A stretch of DNA of 64,000 nucleotides. It comes from Linanthus parryae. Lineage: Eukaryota; Streptophyta; Magnoliopsida; Ericales; Polemoniaceae. How positions within the stretch are numbered: the first letter of the stretch is position 1; every line of letters begins with the position of its first letter. Below are positions 1-11,188 of this stretch, one piece after another. Under the pieces are notes generated by a model. It was given only the letters and a program-made list of their open reading frames with translations. It ran no database searches and was not told where the DNA came from. A program made the translations under genes and the position numbers. The stretch covers positions 51,445,891-51,509,890 of the forward strand of contig JALGPY010000003.1 of assembly GCA_023055425.1 (NCBI GenBank), read 5' to 3'.

Positions 1-940
1 TACGGTTGCTGTTGTTGGGTTTCACAAAGCTTGACTGCTTATGCAGAAACGATGTTCTTCTAGCGCCAATCATGTAAAGCAGGTTCAATCTTCTTACTCG
101 TATCCTTGAAGGCCCAGTTTACAAAGAAAATATATAGCCCTTTCATGATTTTACTTGTTGGTAGATGAGAATCGTTTTTCGTCTTACGTTGGGAGTCTAT
201 CTGTTTCGCTTGTGTGTACCAGTAAGATACTTGGAGTACTTCCCTTATGGTCAGCTGGTTTTTGAGGTGGAATCCCACACTTCTTAACATGATATCAAAG
301 TCGTGTTCAATCTGTCTGAATCTGTTCATCTCTGTCTGTTTTGTATGTTGTGCGTGAGAGGAGAATCGTTGTTTGTCCTCTCTCACTCTTTCTCTTCAAA
401 CCCATCCGAGAAGGTCGCAGATTCAGGTCCTTTCCGTGCTTGTCGCATGTATCCTAGCTCTCTCTACGGACTACTGCTCTTACGTATGTTGGGGGGCATC
501 CTGCCGTTGCTTCATTCGGCATTCGATTCTGCCCCTCTGCCACTCGTTCTCTTCAGTTTAATGATTCTATTTAATTGTCTAAGAAGCCACTGATGAAGAT
601 AGAGAATAGAGATGAAGACTCGAAACAACGAATGAATAGTGAAGAAAACACATGAGCAGACCAAAGTTGGTGTCCCCCATCTTTAGCCACGTGAAAGTCT
701 GAGAGCCCAACGTTAGAATATTGTGGGGTTTAATAGCAGAAATCCAACACTCACTGACACACAATTTGGTATAGAGGGAGGGTAGCTACTTACCGTTAAC
801 GCATAGGACAGACAACTCCCATTCTCTCTCCTAATAATTTTCTTCATGTCCTCTGCTTCTATCCCGTCCCGGTGGGATGCTTCTTCTAATCTTCCCTCCA
901 CATGATGCACACTAGTTAAAATCTCTCAAAAAAAAGTTAA
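1..940. other. Non-genic stretch, probably old repeat DNA
   Basis: I recognise no gene here. On the minus strand, roughly 310 to 60 reads like LTR-derived or dispersed plant repeat sequence: a 'gatatcatgttaag' stretch followed by a 'gggattccacctc' motif, a combination I recall from plant repeats. A 108-codon open frame (386-60, minus) shows no recognisable domain. The rest is T-rich or CT-rich single-copy-looking DNA. Confidence 0.3.
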
Positions 941-977
941 AAATATTTTACTGCCCCACATATGGCAGATACCACTC

Positions 978-1425
978 TCAGTGAGTTTGGTGCGGACTTT
1001 ATGGATTTTAAGCTGTCTTTTAAGATGGTGTGAAAAAAGTTCGTGACACAAAAATTTAAAAAGAAGATGTATGGATTTGGTACAAAAAGTTGGTGCTGAT
1101 AAAAGTTAGTGACGTGACAGTTTTGTTGTTTAGTGAAACTTACCATTATACCCATTTTGTCTATTTATTAATAGTCATTTGATGTGACAGTTTTGTTGTT
1201 TAGTGAAGATATTATTGTCATTTTAAGGATTGAGGAGAAAAAGACACAAAAAAATCCACCCAAACCCAATTTTTTTCTTCCACCAATTCCACACTACAAC
1301 TTGAAAATCCAAAATCTAAAATCAACTCAAAAAAATTCATACCAAACCTTTGAAAAAAGTCAAAAAGCAGAAAAGTTAATTTTAGATTAAAATCCACAAA
1401 AAAATCCATACCAAACCCACCCTCT
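978..1425. repeat. Possible foldback MITE
   Basis: The left edge (about 980-1012) reads gtgagtttggtgcgga then ttatggattttaa. The reverse complement of the right edge (about 1388-1425) reads ggtgggtttggtatgga then tggattttaa. These could be terminal inverted repeats of about 35 bp with the 'GTTTGGTA' core of many plant hAT and Tourist MITEs. I could not identify a convincing target-site duplication, so the boundaries and superfamily are uncertain. Confidence 0.35.
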
Positions 1426-1467
1426 GTCATAGCTATTTTTCCCCCAATTTAATTCTTACCACTACTT

Positions 1468-1600
1468 ACTGGGTTACTTCGACTCGGTGATTTAGGTAGT
1501 AAAATGATACAATTTCCCGATTATCTTTTCATAGTGATGTAGAGTAAAAATTGCTATACAAAATACTAATAAAAAACATGTTTTGTTATTCAAAACACCC
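1468..1600 (+). repeat. Dispersed repeat family, copy A
   Basis: This copy contains gggttacttcgactcggtga, a 'gatacaatttcccg' segment, a 'tcatagtgatgtagagtaaa' segment and a 'gttttgttattcaaa' segment. The same modules recur in the same order at 1852-1999 and 46811-46972. The nature of the parent element is unknown. Confidence 0.5.
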
Positions 1601-1851
1601 GATCGAAGTGACCACATACGAGTCAAAAAGTCAACTTGGGAAGAAGGAGTTGAGATGGATTGGTATATTACAATTACTCTTCCTCTGTATGGTTCATGTA
1701 TTTTATAAGCGATGACAACCATTCCTTTTATCTTGCAAGTCGGTGTCTATTGGATTTTATATTCGTTACGATCAAAGTCTCAGTCTCGAGTTCGCGTCAA
1801 AGCCATGTAGTACCTTTGTTTCTTGTGTATAGTTCTGGTTCGACTTTTCAA

Positions 1852-1999
1852 CCCATAGTGGGGTCACTTGACTCGGTGATTTAGATAACAATGCGATGTA
1901 ATTTTTAGGCAATTTTTTCATGATGTAAGTAAAGTTTACCTTACAAGACCATACAAAGGTTACCCAAATTTGTATTTTGTTTTGCTAATCAAACCACCG
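1852..1999 (+). repeat. Dispersed repeat family, copy B
   Basis: Shares with copies A and C the modules cacttgactcggtgattta, gatgtaatttttaggcaa, catgatgtaagtaaagttt, acaagaccatacaaagg and gttttgctaatcaaa. It is closest to copy C, which lies inside the MULE-like element at 44286-47616. Copies A and B lie about 250 bp apart in the same orientation. Confidence 0.55.
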
Positions 2000-2199
2000 T
2001 ATTAACGTGGACCAGTGAATAGTTACAAAAAAGAAATTACTGGATTAACGTGAACCAGTGAATAATTACAAGAAGTGAAGAAAAAACAGATATAGTATCT
2101 TATAGTAGTATACGTAAAGTATATCCCGGTATGTGCGAACGAAGCGATGATAAAAATAAAATACTAGTAACATTCACACTTGCATCTTTTAGTCAAATG

Positions 2200-2899
2200 A
2201 GATAGGAGTATCTTTTTCTTCTTCTCCCTGCCTCTCCCCTTGCCTGTGAGAAACAAACAATTCCTGGTTGGAATTTGTGTGCTTAGTTACCTGTGACACT
2301 CTCAACTCTCTCTATCTCTCTCCATTGACAGCTCTCTCTATACGAGGACAGTCTATAAGGACATTTATGACCCTTCTTCTCAGCTCTCTCTCCTTCTTCC
2401 TTATCTATTCCATTGGTGGGTTTCCATCCTTCCACTTCCCTTTTCTGTTATACTACTGCCTTTGTGGTTCCTTCCAAGTCCACTCTGATTCATTCCAGTA
2501 GTTTCCCAAGACTTTTCACATCATCATTTCATGGGTCGACTCTGATTACATTGACTCCACTGCTTTTTGTTTCATACAAACAAATCAGGCAAGATTGTTG
2601 ATTGGAAAAAAGCTAGTCTCCAACTTTTCCCAACATATGGGTACTAGTAGTAGTAATTGATTGATTGATTTAGTCAGTCACTGAGTCACCCACATTCAAT
2701 ATCCCCTCATCATTTCCCCACTCCAGAAACTTAGAAAGATCTTTCCCACTCTGATTTGACTCCTCAAAACTTTCTTCCATTAACTGCTTTGTTTCACCCC
2801 CCATATCACAAAAAACAGATTGCTAGATCTCCAAAGAAAATGACCCATCAGTCTCTCCCTAGATCCAGATCCAGTTGAGATCCCCCCATCTTCAGTATA
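2200..2899 (+). promoter_or_regulatory. Upstream region and probable 5' UTR of the remorin gene
   Basis: The stretch is rich in CT tracts (for example 2293-2345, repeated ctctct), which are common in plant core promoters and 5' UTRs. Short open frames here are low-complexity and have no recognisable domain. I could not place a transcription start or a convincing TATA box. The region ends at the ATG at 2900. Confidence 0.35.
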
Positions 2900-5333
2900 A
2901 TGAGATCTGTTGAGGATAAGACCTGCTTGAGCTATGGATCAGCTAAAGAAATGATGAGTTCATCCACCACCAATAGTGTTATCAATGGGCCCACCCGAGG
3001 CTCTTCGCAGCATCAGCAGCAGCGAACAGCCTTGGGTAAGCCCACGCCGTCCAAATGGGACGACGCGCAGAAATGGATAGTTAACCTGTCGCGAGTGGGC
3101 GACAGGAACTATCCATCTACTAAAGTAACTCAGCCGAGGAACTCGAATGCTGACGACAAGAGGCTGATTGCTCCTGTCCCCAACAGCGAGGACTACTACA
3201 ATGGCGTCGGACCGGAGGAGGAGGAGATTGGCCGGAATAATATCCAGTACTATGAGGAGGAAACAAAGAAGATAGACTACGAAGAAGAGACCAATAACTG
3301 GCAAATGGTGAACAAGTCTTCACAGAATCCTCCTCCTTCGGCTGTCAGATCAATTTGTTTGAGGGATATGGGGACGGAGATGACCCCGATGGCTAGCCAG
3401 GAGCCCTCGAGATCCGGGACACCGATTAGGATCAGAACCCCAGCTGCGAATAGTCCGATTTCATCGGGTCCTTCCTCCCCTGAAAGGGATGTGGAGAGTG
3501 ATAATAACAATGTAGTGGTTGATAACAAGAATGGGGTGCAAGAGAAGAAGGTTAGTCCTATGGAGACTCGGGCATTGGCGTGGGACGAGGCCGAACGAGC
3601 CAAGTACATGGCAAGGTTAGACCGCACGCTTCCCCCTAGTTATCTTGACTTGATATTTAGTCATTTCTGTATGGTCGTGGTTTCTGTTTCGCGTTGACAG
3701 CTCAGTTGGTGCAACACTAAGTATGGGCGATTGCAGGTTTAAGCGCGAAGAAGTGAAGATAGAGGCATGGGAGAATCATGAGAAGAGGAAAGCTGAAATG
3801 GAAATGAAGAAAATGGAGGTACTTTTGAAAAGCTTGATTGACTAATTTTTTTTACTTGTTAGTTGAATATTAAAGTTGAAAAGGCTCAAAACGTTGGTAG
3901 GTTTGGGAAAAATAATAGAGAGCCCAGAGATTAATAACAGGTGAATGAATTTAAACATAGTTTGGTAGTTGGTACTTAGTCATATTCAGGGGAACATTAA
4001 AGGATAATGGATGGACAAATCCCCACAAATTACTAACATGGTCCCTTTGCTGTGATAGTTACACTCATAAGTTTTGAGGAGACATCCCATTTGGAAGTCT
4101 ATATCTTAGAGCCTGTTTGGTAGGAGTTTGAAAAATAGGAAAAAAAACAGCTCAAGAAAATAACAAAATCGGTGTTGCTAGAAATGGATTGATGTTTTTA
4201 ATTGATAAATATTTAGCCTAAATAACAGGCAGGTACAACGTATTTTGATTTAAAACGCTGTTTCTAAACAAATGTGTTTAGAAATAGGGTTGCCAGACAG
4301 GCCCTTAGTCCCAACTTGTCTACTTTCTGCTGGCCATAAAGCAACACCAGACTTACAAGTGAACCTTAGTACATTTTACAAGAAACAAAATAACTTCATT
4401 ACTTAGTGGAAAAGGAAAAAAAATACAATGGTAAAATAGGTTCAAGATTTTTCATTTTTTTTTTAGCACTACAACATTACCTAATCCTGAAAGTGGGAAG
4501 AGGCGAAGAGCATTACCGGGTTCATTTGGTGCCTCACCATACAAATACCAAGTCTTTCTCCGAAAATTAGCTGAAAATGTTGATTCCAAATTACTGGCCT
4601 AGAAACTGATGGTTGTAAGATAAGAATCCTTATTATTCTCTCGAGAGATAAGAACCTATGAAGCAAACTTTACTTTCTTTCTAGTAGCCGACAAGTGTAG
4701 ATCATATATGCAAGAACGGCTTCAGAATCCTGTAAACCTGACCCTATTCATAAAAGTTGGTTGAGTCACCACAATACATCCCTGTAAATTGCGATTCTAA
4801 ATGTTGGTTTTGCTCATTATGAAGATCGGTGCACTTTGGATTAGTACTGTAGGAAAGTTATAATCAAATTTACGAAGAACTATAGCATGTCTGGCAAATT
4901 TTTATATGCTGAAGTTGGATTGAAATCTGACTAGATCAGTTGGGCTTGGATCATTGTAACCAAACTGGCATTCTGTGATTAGCATTGACCTGAAGCATTC
5001 TGATTCAGTGAGATCAAATGCCATGTGTAGGCGTTGTTCGCACTATTTTGTTGGAACATAGTACCCGTCTGTGTGATTTGGCTTGAGCACTACGTATTCT
5101 GATTGTGGGTGTGGTAACAGGTGAAAGCTGAAAGATTGAAAGGCCGAGCTCAAGAAAAGTACGCCAACAAACTCGCTGCAACAAAGAGAATAGCAGAAGA
5201 GAAGCTTGCAAATGCAGAGGCTAAACTGAATGAACATTCTGTCAAAACTTCTGAGAGTGCTGATTATATTAGGAGGACCGGTCACCTTCCCTCTTCCTTC
5301 TCCTTCAAATGGCCTTCTTGCTGGTGTTGGTAG
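2900..5333 (+). CDS. Remorin family protein with long N-terminal region (3 exons, 336 aa)
   Basis: Remorins are plant-specific proteins on the inner face of the plasma membrane that mark nanodomains and act in signalling and cell-to-cell transport. Exons are 2900-3615, 3737-3818 and 5121-5333. Both introns are GT-AG and the phases (2, 0) join without a frameshift. The N-terminal part (about 1-225) is hydrophilic, Ser/Pro/acidic-rich and probably disordered. It includes a SKWDDAQKWI motif near the start, as in the longer remorins. The C-terminal remorin domain (about 228-328) begins AWDEAERAKYMAR, continues as a Lys/Glu-rich coiled coil (VKIEAWENHEKRKAEMEMKK) and ends in the family pattern SADYIRRTGHLP. 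The last residues, WPSCWCW, provide two cysteines (333, 335) suited to S-acylated membrane anchoring. Start chosen: first in-frame Met of exon 1. The subgroup (5 or 6) is uncertain; the family assignment is not. Confidence 0.93.
4109..4304. mobile_element. Tourist-like (PIF/Harbinger) MITE in remorin intron 2
   Basis: A 196-bp element flanked by direct TTA repeats (4106-4108 and 4305-4307), the target duplication expected for PIF/Harbinger. It starts gagcctgtttggtag and its right end reverse-complements to gggcctgtctggcaac, the usual Tourist terminal pattern. The interior is AT-rich without coding capacity. It lies inside the 1302-bp second intron of the remorin gene, clear of both splice sites. 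Confidence 0.75.
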
Positions 5334-6290
5334 TTGCCGACAATTTGATACTAGTATTATGGTTGATTGTATCTTCGCCAGACAATTTGAATTATGATGC
5401 ATTGCAATACCTGTGATGAAAAGAAAAAAACTTGTGGGTTTGTTATTATCTACAGGATTTGTAACTGGAAAGAGTTCAATTGGGCGCTTGAATAAATTGT
5501 AGATGTGATTCATTATGTCAATGCCTCTATTGATGATCTTCAAGGCTTCAAAAGTACCTTCCCCTAATTCGATTCAATCGATGCCAAAATGAATCTCATT
5601 GCTCCAAAGTTGTCCCAACTATCAAGTAAACATAATAGTCCGACCCACTCGTATGTACATTGTTGGTTACTTGATGTGGATTTGCTCCTTGGGGTTGTTG
5701 TTGACCACCCACACTTACTTCCTGAGTCTGACTAAGCTGAAAGTTTTCCCTATATATGGGAACTTGGTCAAGCTTTTAGTATGAGTTAGAAACAGTAGGA
5801 TAGACACGATGCACACGGTTGTTCTCTTTGCGAACGGAGCTTGAAGCAGTCTCAATTTTAACCCAACGACAGTCGAAGAGATCGTTCGTCACAGAGTACG
5901 AGGGAGAACGCGTGGATCACTCAGATTAGGAGCAAAGGGACTGTGGAATAAAGCACGCTTCGAGGGTGTGACTAATAGTTTTGTAGCCTTACATTGGAAT
6001 CGGAGCCTGGTATGTTTGCTGCCACTTTTTATTGCATAATGTGGACTGAATACGTGTAGAATTGGTATAAAACATTTTCTGAAAACTTAAAATCAGTATG
6101 CAAGTTATATACCAGTGTGTAAATTCTTTAACGCGATTCAAGAAATATAAATTATGTAATTTATGGACTTACGATTTTCGAGTTATAGCCTAAAAAAGGG
6201 CTGCCTAGAATTTCTGTCTAAATTAGACCAGTTATGTTTATCGCAAAAAAGTAAAAGTTTTCGAAAGTGGAAATTGACCACATGATCATG
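5334..6290. other. Remorin 3' flank and anonymous DNA
   Basis: Immediately after the remorin stop this should include the 3' UTR, but I could not place a polyadenylation site with confidence. The remainder (about 5600-6290) is AT-rich with no recognisable coding domain; short open frames on both strands look like chance. Confidence 0.4.
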
Positions 6291-6329
6291 ATCAGGACGA
6301 CAAGACAATCCAATGGTGTAAGTGGCGCT

Positions 6330-6621
6330 GGGAACGGACCGCCAAAGAGCGACGCTTGGGCCACATGCGCAACTGGCGACGCCCCCACGCGTCGTGGTGG
6401 CAACGGGCCGTGCCGGGCCGGGCCGTGCCTATACCCGGGGCTGTGCTCGGGCCGTGTCGAGGGGTAGGCCGGGCCGGGCCGTGCTAGAATATTGATGAAT
6501 CTTGGCATGTGCCGGGTCGAGGGGTAGAGCGTGTCGTGCACGGGTCGTGTCGGAGGGGGTCAGAAAGGGGTTTTTCGTGCGGGTCGTGCACGGCTCGGGG
6601 GGGGGGGGGGGGGGGCGTGTT
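6330..6621. repeat. GC-rich degenerate repeat, left part
   Basis: The sequence changes abruptly to a GC-rich run built from variants of gggccgtgccgggccg and gtgctcgggccgtgtcgagg. It ends in a homopolymer of about 19 G (6597-6615). Homologous sequence resumes at about 8117-8230, so the two blocks were one repeat before the 6629-8109 insertion. Short open frames here (for example 6267-6467) are composition artefacts. Confidence 0.6.
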
Positions 6622-6628
6622 GGCTAGG

Positions 6629-8109
6629 GGAGGAACACGTGCCACGGGTAACACGTTCTAACCACAAGTGTATGGTTTTCGCGTGTAGTAATAATCCATA
6701 AATCCGGGTTGTCGAACCCAAGGGACTTTGTTAAACTAGTTATTATCTTAAACCTTATGTGGGCAAGTCGCAAAGTTGTGTGGTGTTCTAATTCTACTAA
6801 AATAAAAACGACAAGATTCTCAATTAATCGAGTGGAGTAGTTCACGATTAATAAAGAGTGATTTTATGACTTTTCTAATAAAATGACAAATACCGGGAAT
6901 TCTCTAGGTTCACTAGGGATAATATAAACTTATGCTTTGATTTGTGAAACAACAACGTGTCTTTTACTATTAATCAGGCAATGTAAAATTTACCGAGTTA
7001 CCAAGCAAATTTTCTATACTTAAAACTAAAATATACCGAGTTACCAAGTCTATCTTACTTTTAAGCATGCATTAGAAATCACAATTTCTACTCTAACGAT
7101 CCTAGTTAACAATACCGAGTTACCAAATATTGATTCGACTAGGTGAATTATTCAATTTACCGACTAACTTTCACGGAGTTACCATGTGAATGTCAATTAA
7201 AATTACTCCTACGTTAGCTACGCGCAAGAATAATAGAATCAAAACCATAAACAATCCATAATAATGAAAGAACACGATAGATTAAGTTGAAAACTTGAAT
7301 CACAATCTCAAAACATCATGTTTATATCAAACCTAGCTGCACCAAACGAGAATTCCAAGCAAAAAGTGTTTAGCTACTACGATTCATACTCAAAACAACG
7401 AGTTTCATGTATCGCATAAGCAAAAACTAAGAAAGAGGAAGAGTTGAGAATCCAAACGAGTGATCCAAAACTCCCAAGCTCCTACAATAGCTTCTTGCTC
7501 TCCAAAAGATGTCTCTAACGTGATGATCTACTGAAATTTTCGACCTAAAACACTTAAATACATGTCCATAACAATATTACAAAGTTTGGATAAACTACGC
7601 AAAAGCCCCAAAACAAACTGCGTTTTTCTGCGATGTCTTCGTACGAAGACTTTTCTCTTCGTACGAAGACAACTCCTCTTCGTACGAAGATCTTCCTATG
7701 TAAGTACTGCAAGCATGTTTAGGAAGAGATCTTCAGTCTTCAAAATTTTGGCTTAAGTATAAACTCTTCGTACGAAGACATTTGTCTTCGTACAAAGACC
7801 CATTTTTCTGCACTTCTTCGTTTGACTTTTTCTTCAAGTTCCTTGCTTCCGAAGCTCGTTTTCATCTCCCGCATGATCCTCCACGCCCTATTTTCCTGCG
7901 AATCACAACACGAAAACACAACCCGCGATCATATCACAATAAAAGCTCAAAATACCCATAGAAACGCCCGGATTTTACAAGTAAAGCTCATGAACTCATA
8001 TTATCACATTTTAGCCTAATTTACTCAAAAGACGACAAATTCTCTATGTTGAGCACGCAAAATGTAGAAATAAAAGGCATAAAATAACTCCAAAAACGGA
8101 GTTATCAAC
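6629..8109. mobile_element. Unclassified 1.48-kb insertion element
   Basis: It is bounded by a 7-bp direct repeat, ggctagg (6622-6628 and 8110-8116), and splits the GC-rich repeat. The right end carries a perfect hairpin four bases from the edge: ataactcc, loop aaaaac, ggagttat (8084-8105). There are no long open frames. The interior has four degenerate copies of taccgagttaccaa (about 6990-7190) and a cluster of the palindrome CTTCGTACGAAG (7637-7797). The ends are neither TG...CA nor obvious inverted repeats, so I leave the class open. A non-autonomous LTR-type or other non-coding element is possible. Confidence 0.5.
7637..7797. repeat. Cluster of the 12-bp palindrome CTTCGTACGAAG
   Basis: Perfect copies lie at 7637-7648, 7657-7668, 7678-7689 and 7766-7777. 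A fifth copy with one mismatch lies at 7786-7797. Each is a perfect inverted repeat of CTTCGT. The first three are spaced 20 and 21 bp start to start, about two helical turns. Confidence 0.85.
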
Positions 8110-8116
8110 GGCTAGG

Positions 8117-8430
8117 CACGCGTTTGAGCGGGTCGTGCCGTGCCGGGCGGGTGAGGGGGCCGTGCTCGGGCAGTGTCGAGGGCGGGTCGTGCCGGGCCGT
8201 TCCAAAATGGCACGTCGGTCGGCCCGAATTGACACCATGACCCACGCGCCACTGCGCTAGAGGCATGGCGTCTGACGTCACCCTTGCGGGTTGCTGACAT
8301 CAGCCCTCGAGTGACGCCGTGTTGCATGTCGGATGGGTTCAAGTTTGGGTTTTGGTCAACCATACGGTCCGTGTGGCGCCTAGAGGAGCCGCCGCCACCC
8401 GCGGTGGCGTGCGCAACCTCCTGCCACTTC
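8117..8430. repeat. GC-rich degenerate repeat, right part
   Basis: Continues the cggg/ccgtgc motif of 6330-6621 after the insertion (gtgctcgggcagtgtcgagg). It then passes into a mixed GC-rich stretch with repeated 'gcgccac' and 'gacgtca' words up to about 8430. No supported coding region. Confidence 0.5.
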
Positions 8431-8541
8431 TCTGGATATATTTTTGCCAGATCTCTGTTTTGAAGTTTTTTGGATTCATTGGTAGATTTTGTATTTTTCT
8501 AAAGACTCCCACTATTTAATCATTTATCGTGTTTAAATAAT

Positions 8542-8711
8542 CAAAATTGCTATGTATCTCTATACTCACATCCCAACTATGTCTCTACTTGCCAAAACAA
8601 CTTCATTGACCAATCACTTGAAAAACATTTAAAATAGTGGTGGGTCTGTTGTTGATGTGTTCAAGTTTGGACATAATTGGGATATGAGTGTTGGTACGTG
8701 TAGCATTACTC
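8542..8711. mobile_element. Palindromic MITE with 9-bp target duplication
   Basis: A 170-bp foldback element flanked by ttaaataat (8533-8541 and 8712-8720). The left arm has actcacatcccaactatgtc and the reverse complement of the right arm has actcatatcccaattatgtc, so most of the element can form one hairpin. A 9-bp duplication fits Mutator-like elements. Non-coding. Confidence 0.7.
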
Positions 8712-9039
8712 TTAAATAATTGATTGATAATCATTTCAAAGAGAGAGTAAAGGAGAGCGGCTCGCTGTTTTGAGCCCAATTTTTACAGTAATTACTATTT
8801 GACAATCCGGACCTATGAATACTAAAATGGGTTGTTTGGTTATGGTTTGCTATTTATTGCTTATTTAGCTTGCGCTTGGTGTGATTGGTTTAATTTTCAA
8901 TAAATGTGAATTTTTAGTGGAACTGTTATTGGGTCCCTTTGTATCTTTGGAATGTATTGATGTAAAATGTTATAATTTTTTACATAGCCTATGTAGTAGT
9001 TTATAAGTAGACAAAGCTTAGCATATACACAATCTAGAG

Positions 9040-10663
9040 GCATCCAACAAGTGGTTGGCCGCAAATAAGCGGGCATGTTACATGTTACTGGCTCTGATGG
9101 AGGATGTTCTTGTTGGTAAGTTCAAACAATATGAAACACCCCGGGATTTGTGGCAGGCATTCAGTATGAGGTCAATTTTGCGACCAAGTTCAGTTCCTTA
9201 ACTATACTATGAAATTTGATTCATATCATAAAAGATATAACACTCGATGAGTCAGCAAATGAGGGCAATGTCTTACATGATTAGGGAGTTCAAGGAACAC
9301 GACCTGGTATATCTTATGAGCAGCATGTAAAGCGGTACTACGCTCAATTTCACGTTCACAGGGATGTGATGAATCATAATATGAAACAGACTTAGAGAGT
9401 TAAGATGTTTGATGACATCAAACAACACCTAGAGTTAGAGGCTGAGCTACTAGACCTTGCTCAAGCTATTGCGCAGTGGTGTATGTCCCAGTCCCAGACT
9501 AATTATGACCAGGCTTTGAAACCAAGTGGCAATGGCAATTTCCCAGATAGCAAAAGGCAAGGGAAATGTTGTGGGAGGCCAAAAACCCAAGATTACCAAG
9601 CGTGGAAAGACCAAGCGAGTCAAGAGGACTAGAAACATGAAAAAACTCAAGTGCTGCAAGACTTGGAGACTTCGCTCATGATTGCACGGATCCAAAGAAG
9701 GTACTCATCGTTGACTACTTAGTCAGCAATCAAGTGTTTTTTGCTCATTTCTCCTCATTTTTTGGCTGTAGATTCGGAAGCGACCAACCACCTAGCCGGT
9801 GATCGTGATGGTCCTTATGGATACGTGGATTAGCTATGCGTGTAGGCTGGGAGCATGATAGTATGCATAGAGAACAATTCATTTATCAATGTGCTAGGGA
9901 TTGTCATTTACCAATTGAATTTTCGGTTAAGGCATATGCTCGTTCTACATTATTGTTCTCCATACCCTTGGACCACATACATTTTTACTTTCAGTTTCTC
10001 GTCTCATGACTTCGGGCTTTGGTTTTATCTTTCAACCACACCCAATCCAACCATTTTTGGCACTGATTTTTTTTTTCTAGTTTTATCTTGAATGGTTTGT
10101 TGGTTTTGGATATAGTTTATTGTTGCTTTGATGATGCCTTAGAATTTTCTTCATATATTGCCTCTCTGGTAATTTAGATTATACTATGTGTCCTGCAAGA
10201 TTTGAACATATTGGACATGATATGATGAAACGCTAGCCACATAGGGCTTGCTTGTACATTTGTTCAAAATATCTTTATCCATTCGCCAAATTTTCCTAGT
10301 TGGGAAGGAAAAACGAAGTCATTCGAGAAAGCCACAGGGACTACCCAATTGTTACAACTTGCTCATTATGATGTATCTAGTCAATTGAACGTTAGGCAAA
10401 GACATGGTGGATCATATATCATCACATTCATTGATGATTGTACAAGCTTTGGTTATGTGTACTCGATGTCACATAAATATGAGATAGTAGATTGCTTTAG
10501 AAGGTATCTACTTGAGGTAGAGAACCAACCACATAGGAGCATTAAGACCATCTTACATACTGAGGCCCACGAGTACTTATCTGAGCAATTTAGGAAGATT
10601 TGTGAGAAAAATGAGATTATCAGGCACTTGACTATTCCATACACACCGCGAAAAAATGGTTAG
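9040..10663 (+). pseudogene. Decayed Ty1/copia retrotransposon (gag to integrase core)
   Basis: Pieces of a copia polyprotein follow one another in order with frameshifts and stops. A gag-like part lies at about 9040-9630 (readable stretches NKWLAANKRACYMLLALMED and DDIKQHLELEAELLDLAQAI). A protease relic sits near 9765-9800, reading VDSEATNHL where copia has DSGATNH, so the active-site Gly has become Glu. GAG-pre-integrase traces lie near 10200. The integrase core is at 10349-10663 (YIITFIDDCTSFGYVYSMSH, ending RHLTIPYTPRKNG). No RT/RNase H follows and no LTRs are visible, so the copy is truncated and old. Confidence 0.75.
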
Positions 10664-11188
10664 CGGATAGGAGGAATATGACATTTCTCCCCATCACGGG
10701 GAGCAGAAGCCCTCTACCCACTCATCAATCCATCGTGCGTTGAACACGAATTTTGGGTAAGTTCATCATGAACTATAGTATTTCAATCCGAAATCCATCT
10801 CTGCCACTCTCGGATGATAATAACATGCAAGTGTACACGACGAGGTGATTCCGCACCCAGCAGACCATCCTCGTCACTCCGTTCGTCGAAAAATTTGTGG
10901 CCGCCAGAGTTGGGACTGAGCTTGGCATCAAAAATCACCATGGCCACCAAAGATTCGGAAAAGTCCTTATTCTAGCTTGTTTTTCGTTGTTAAATGAGAT
11001 ATTGGTCGACATCCATGAAATCCCAAGGAAAGATGATTGGATTACCTCCACGAAAATCACCTTTCGCCCTTGAGACAACCATGCAGTCGAACCTACTCCG
11101 CCATTGTCTCAATGTACGTACACCCAAGTCAGCTCACTCCATCAGAGGAACTCTCCACATACGTCATATTTCTACGACGATATCAATA
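10664..11188. other. Anonymous stretch
   Basis: Follows the truncated copia integrase. I see no domain, no repeat structure and no splice-consistent gene. The short plus-strand frames at 10994-11285 overlap each other and lack any recognisable motif. Confidence 0.35.

Noticed and set aside
6267..6541. Frames in the GC-rich block
   Set aside because: Composition artefacts of the gggccgtgcc repeat, present on both strands with no domain.
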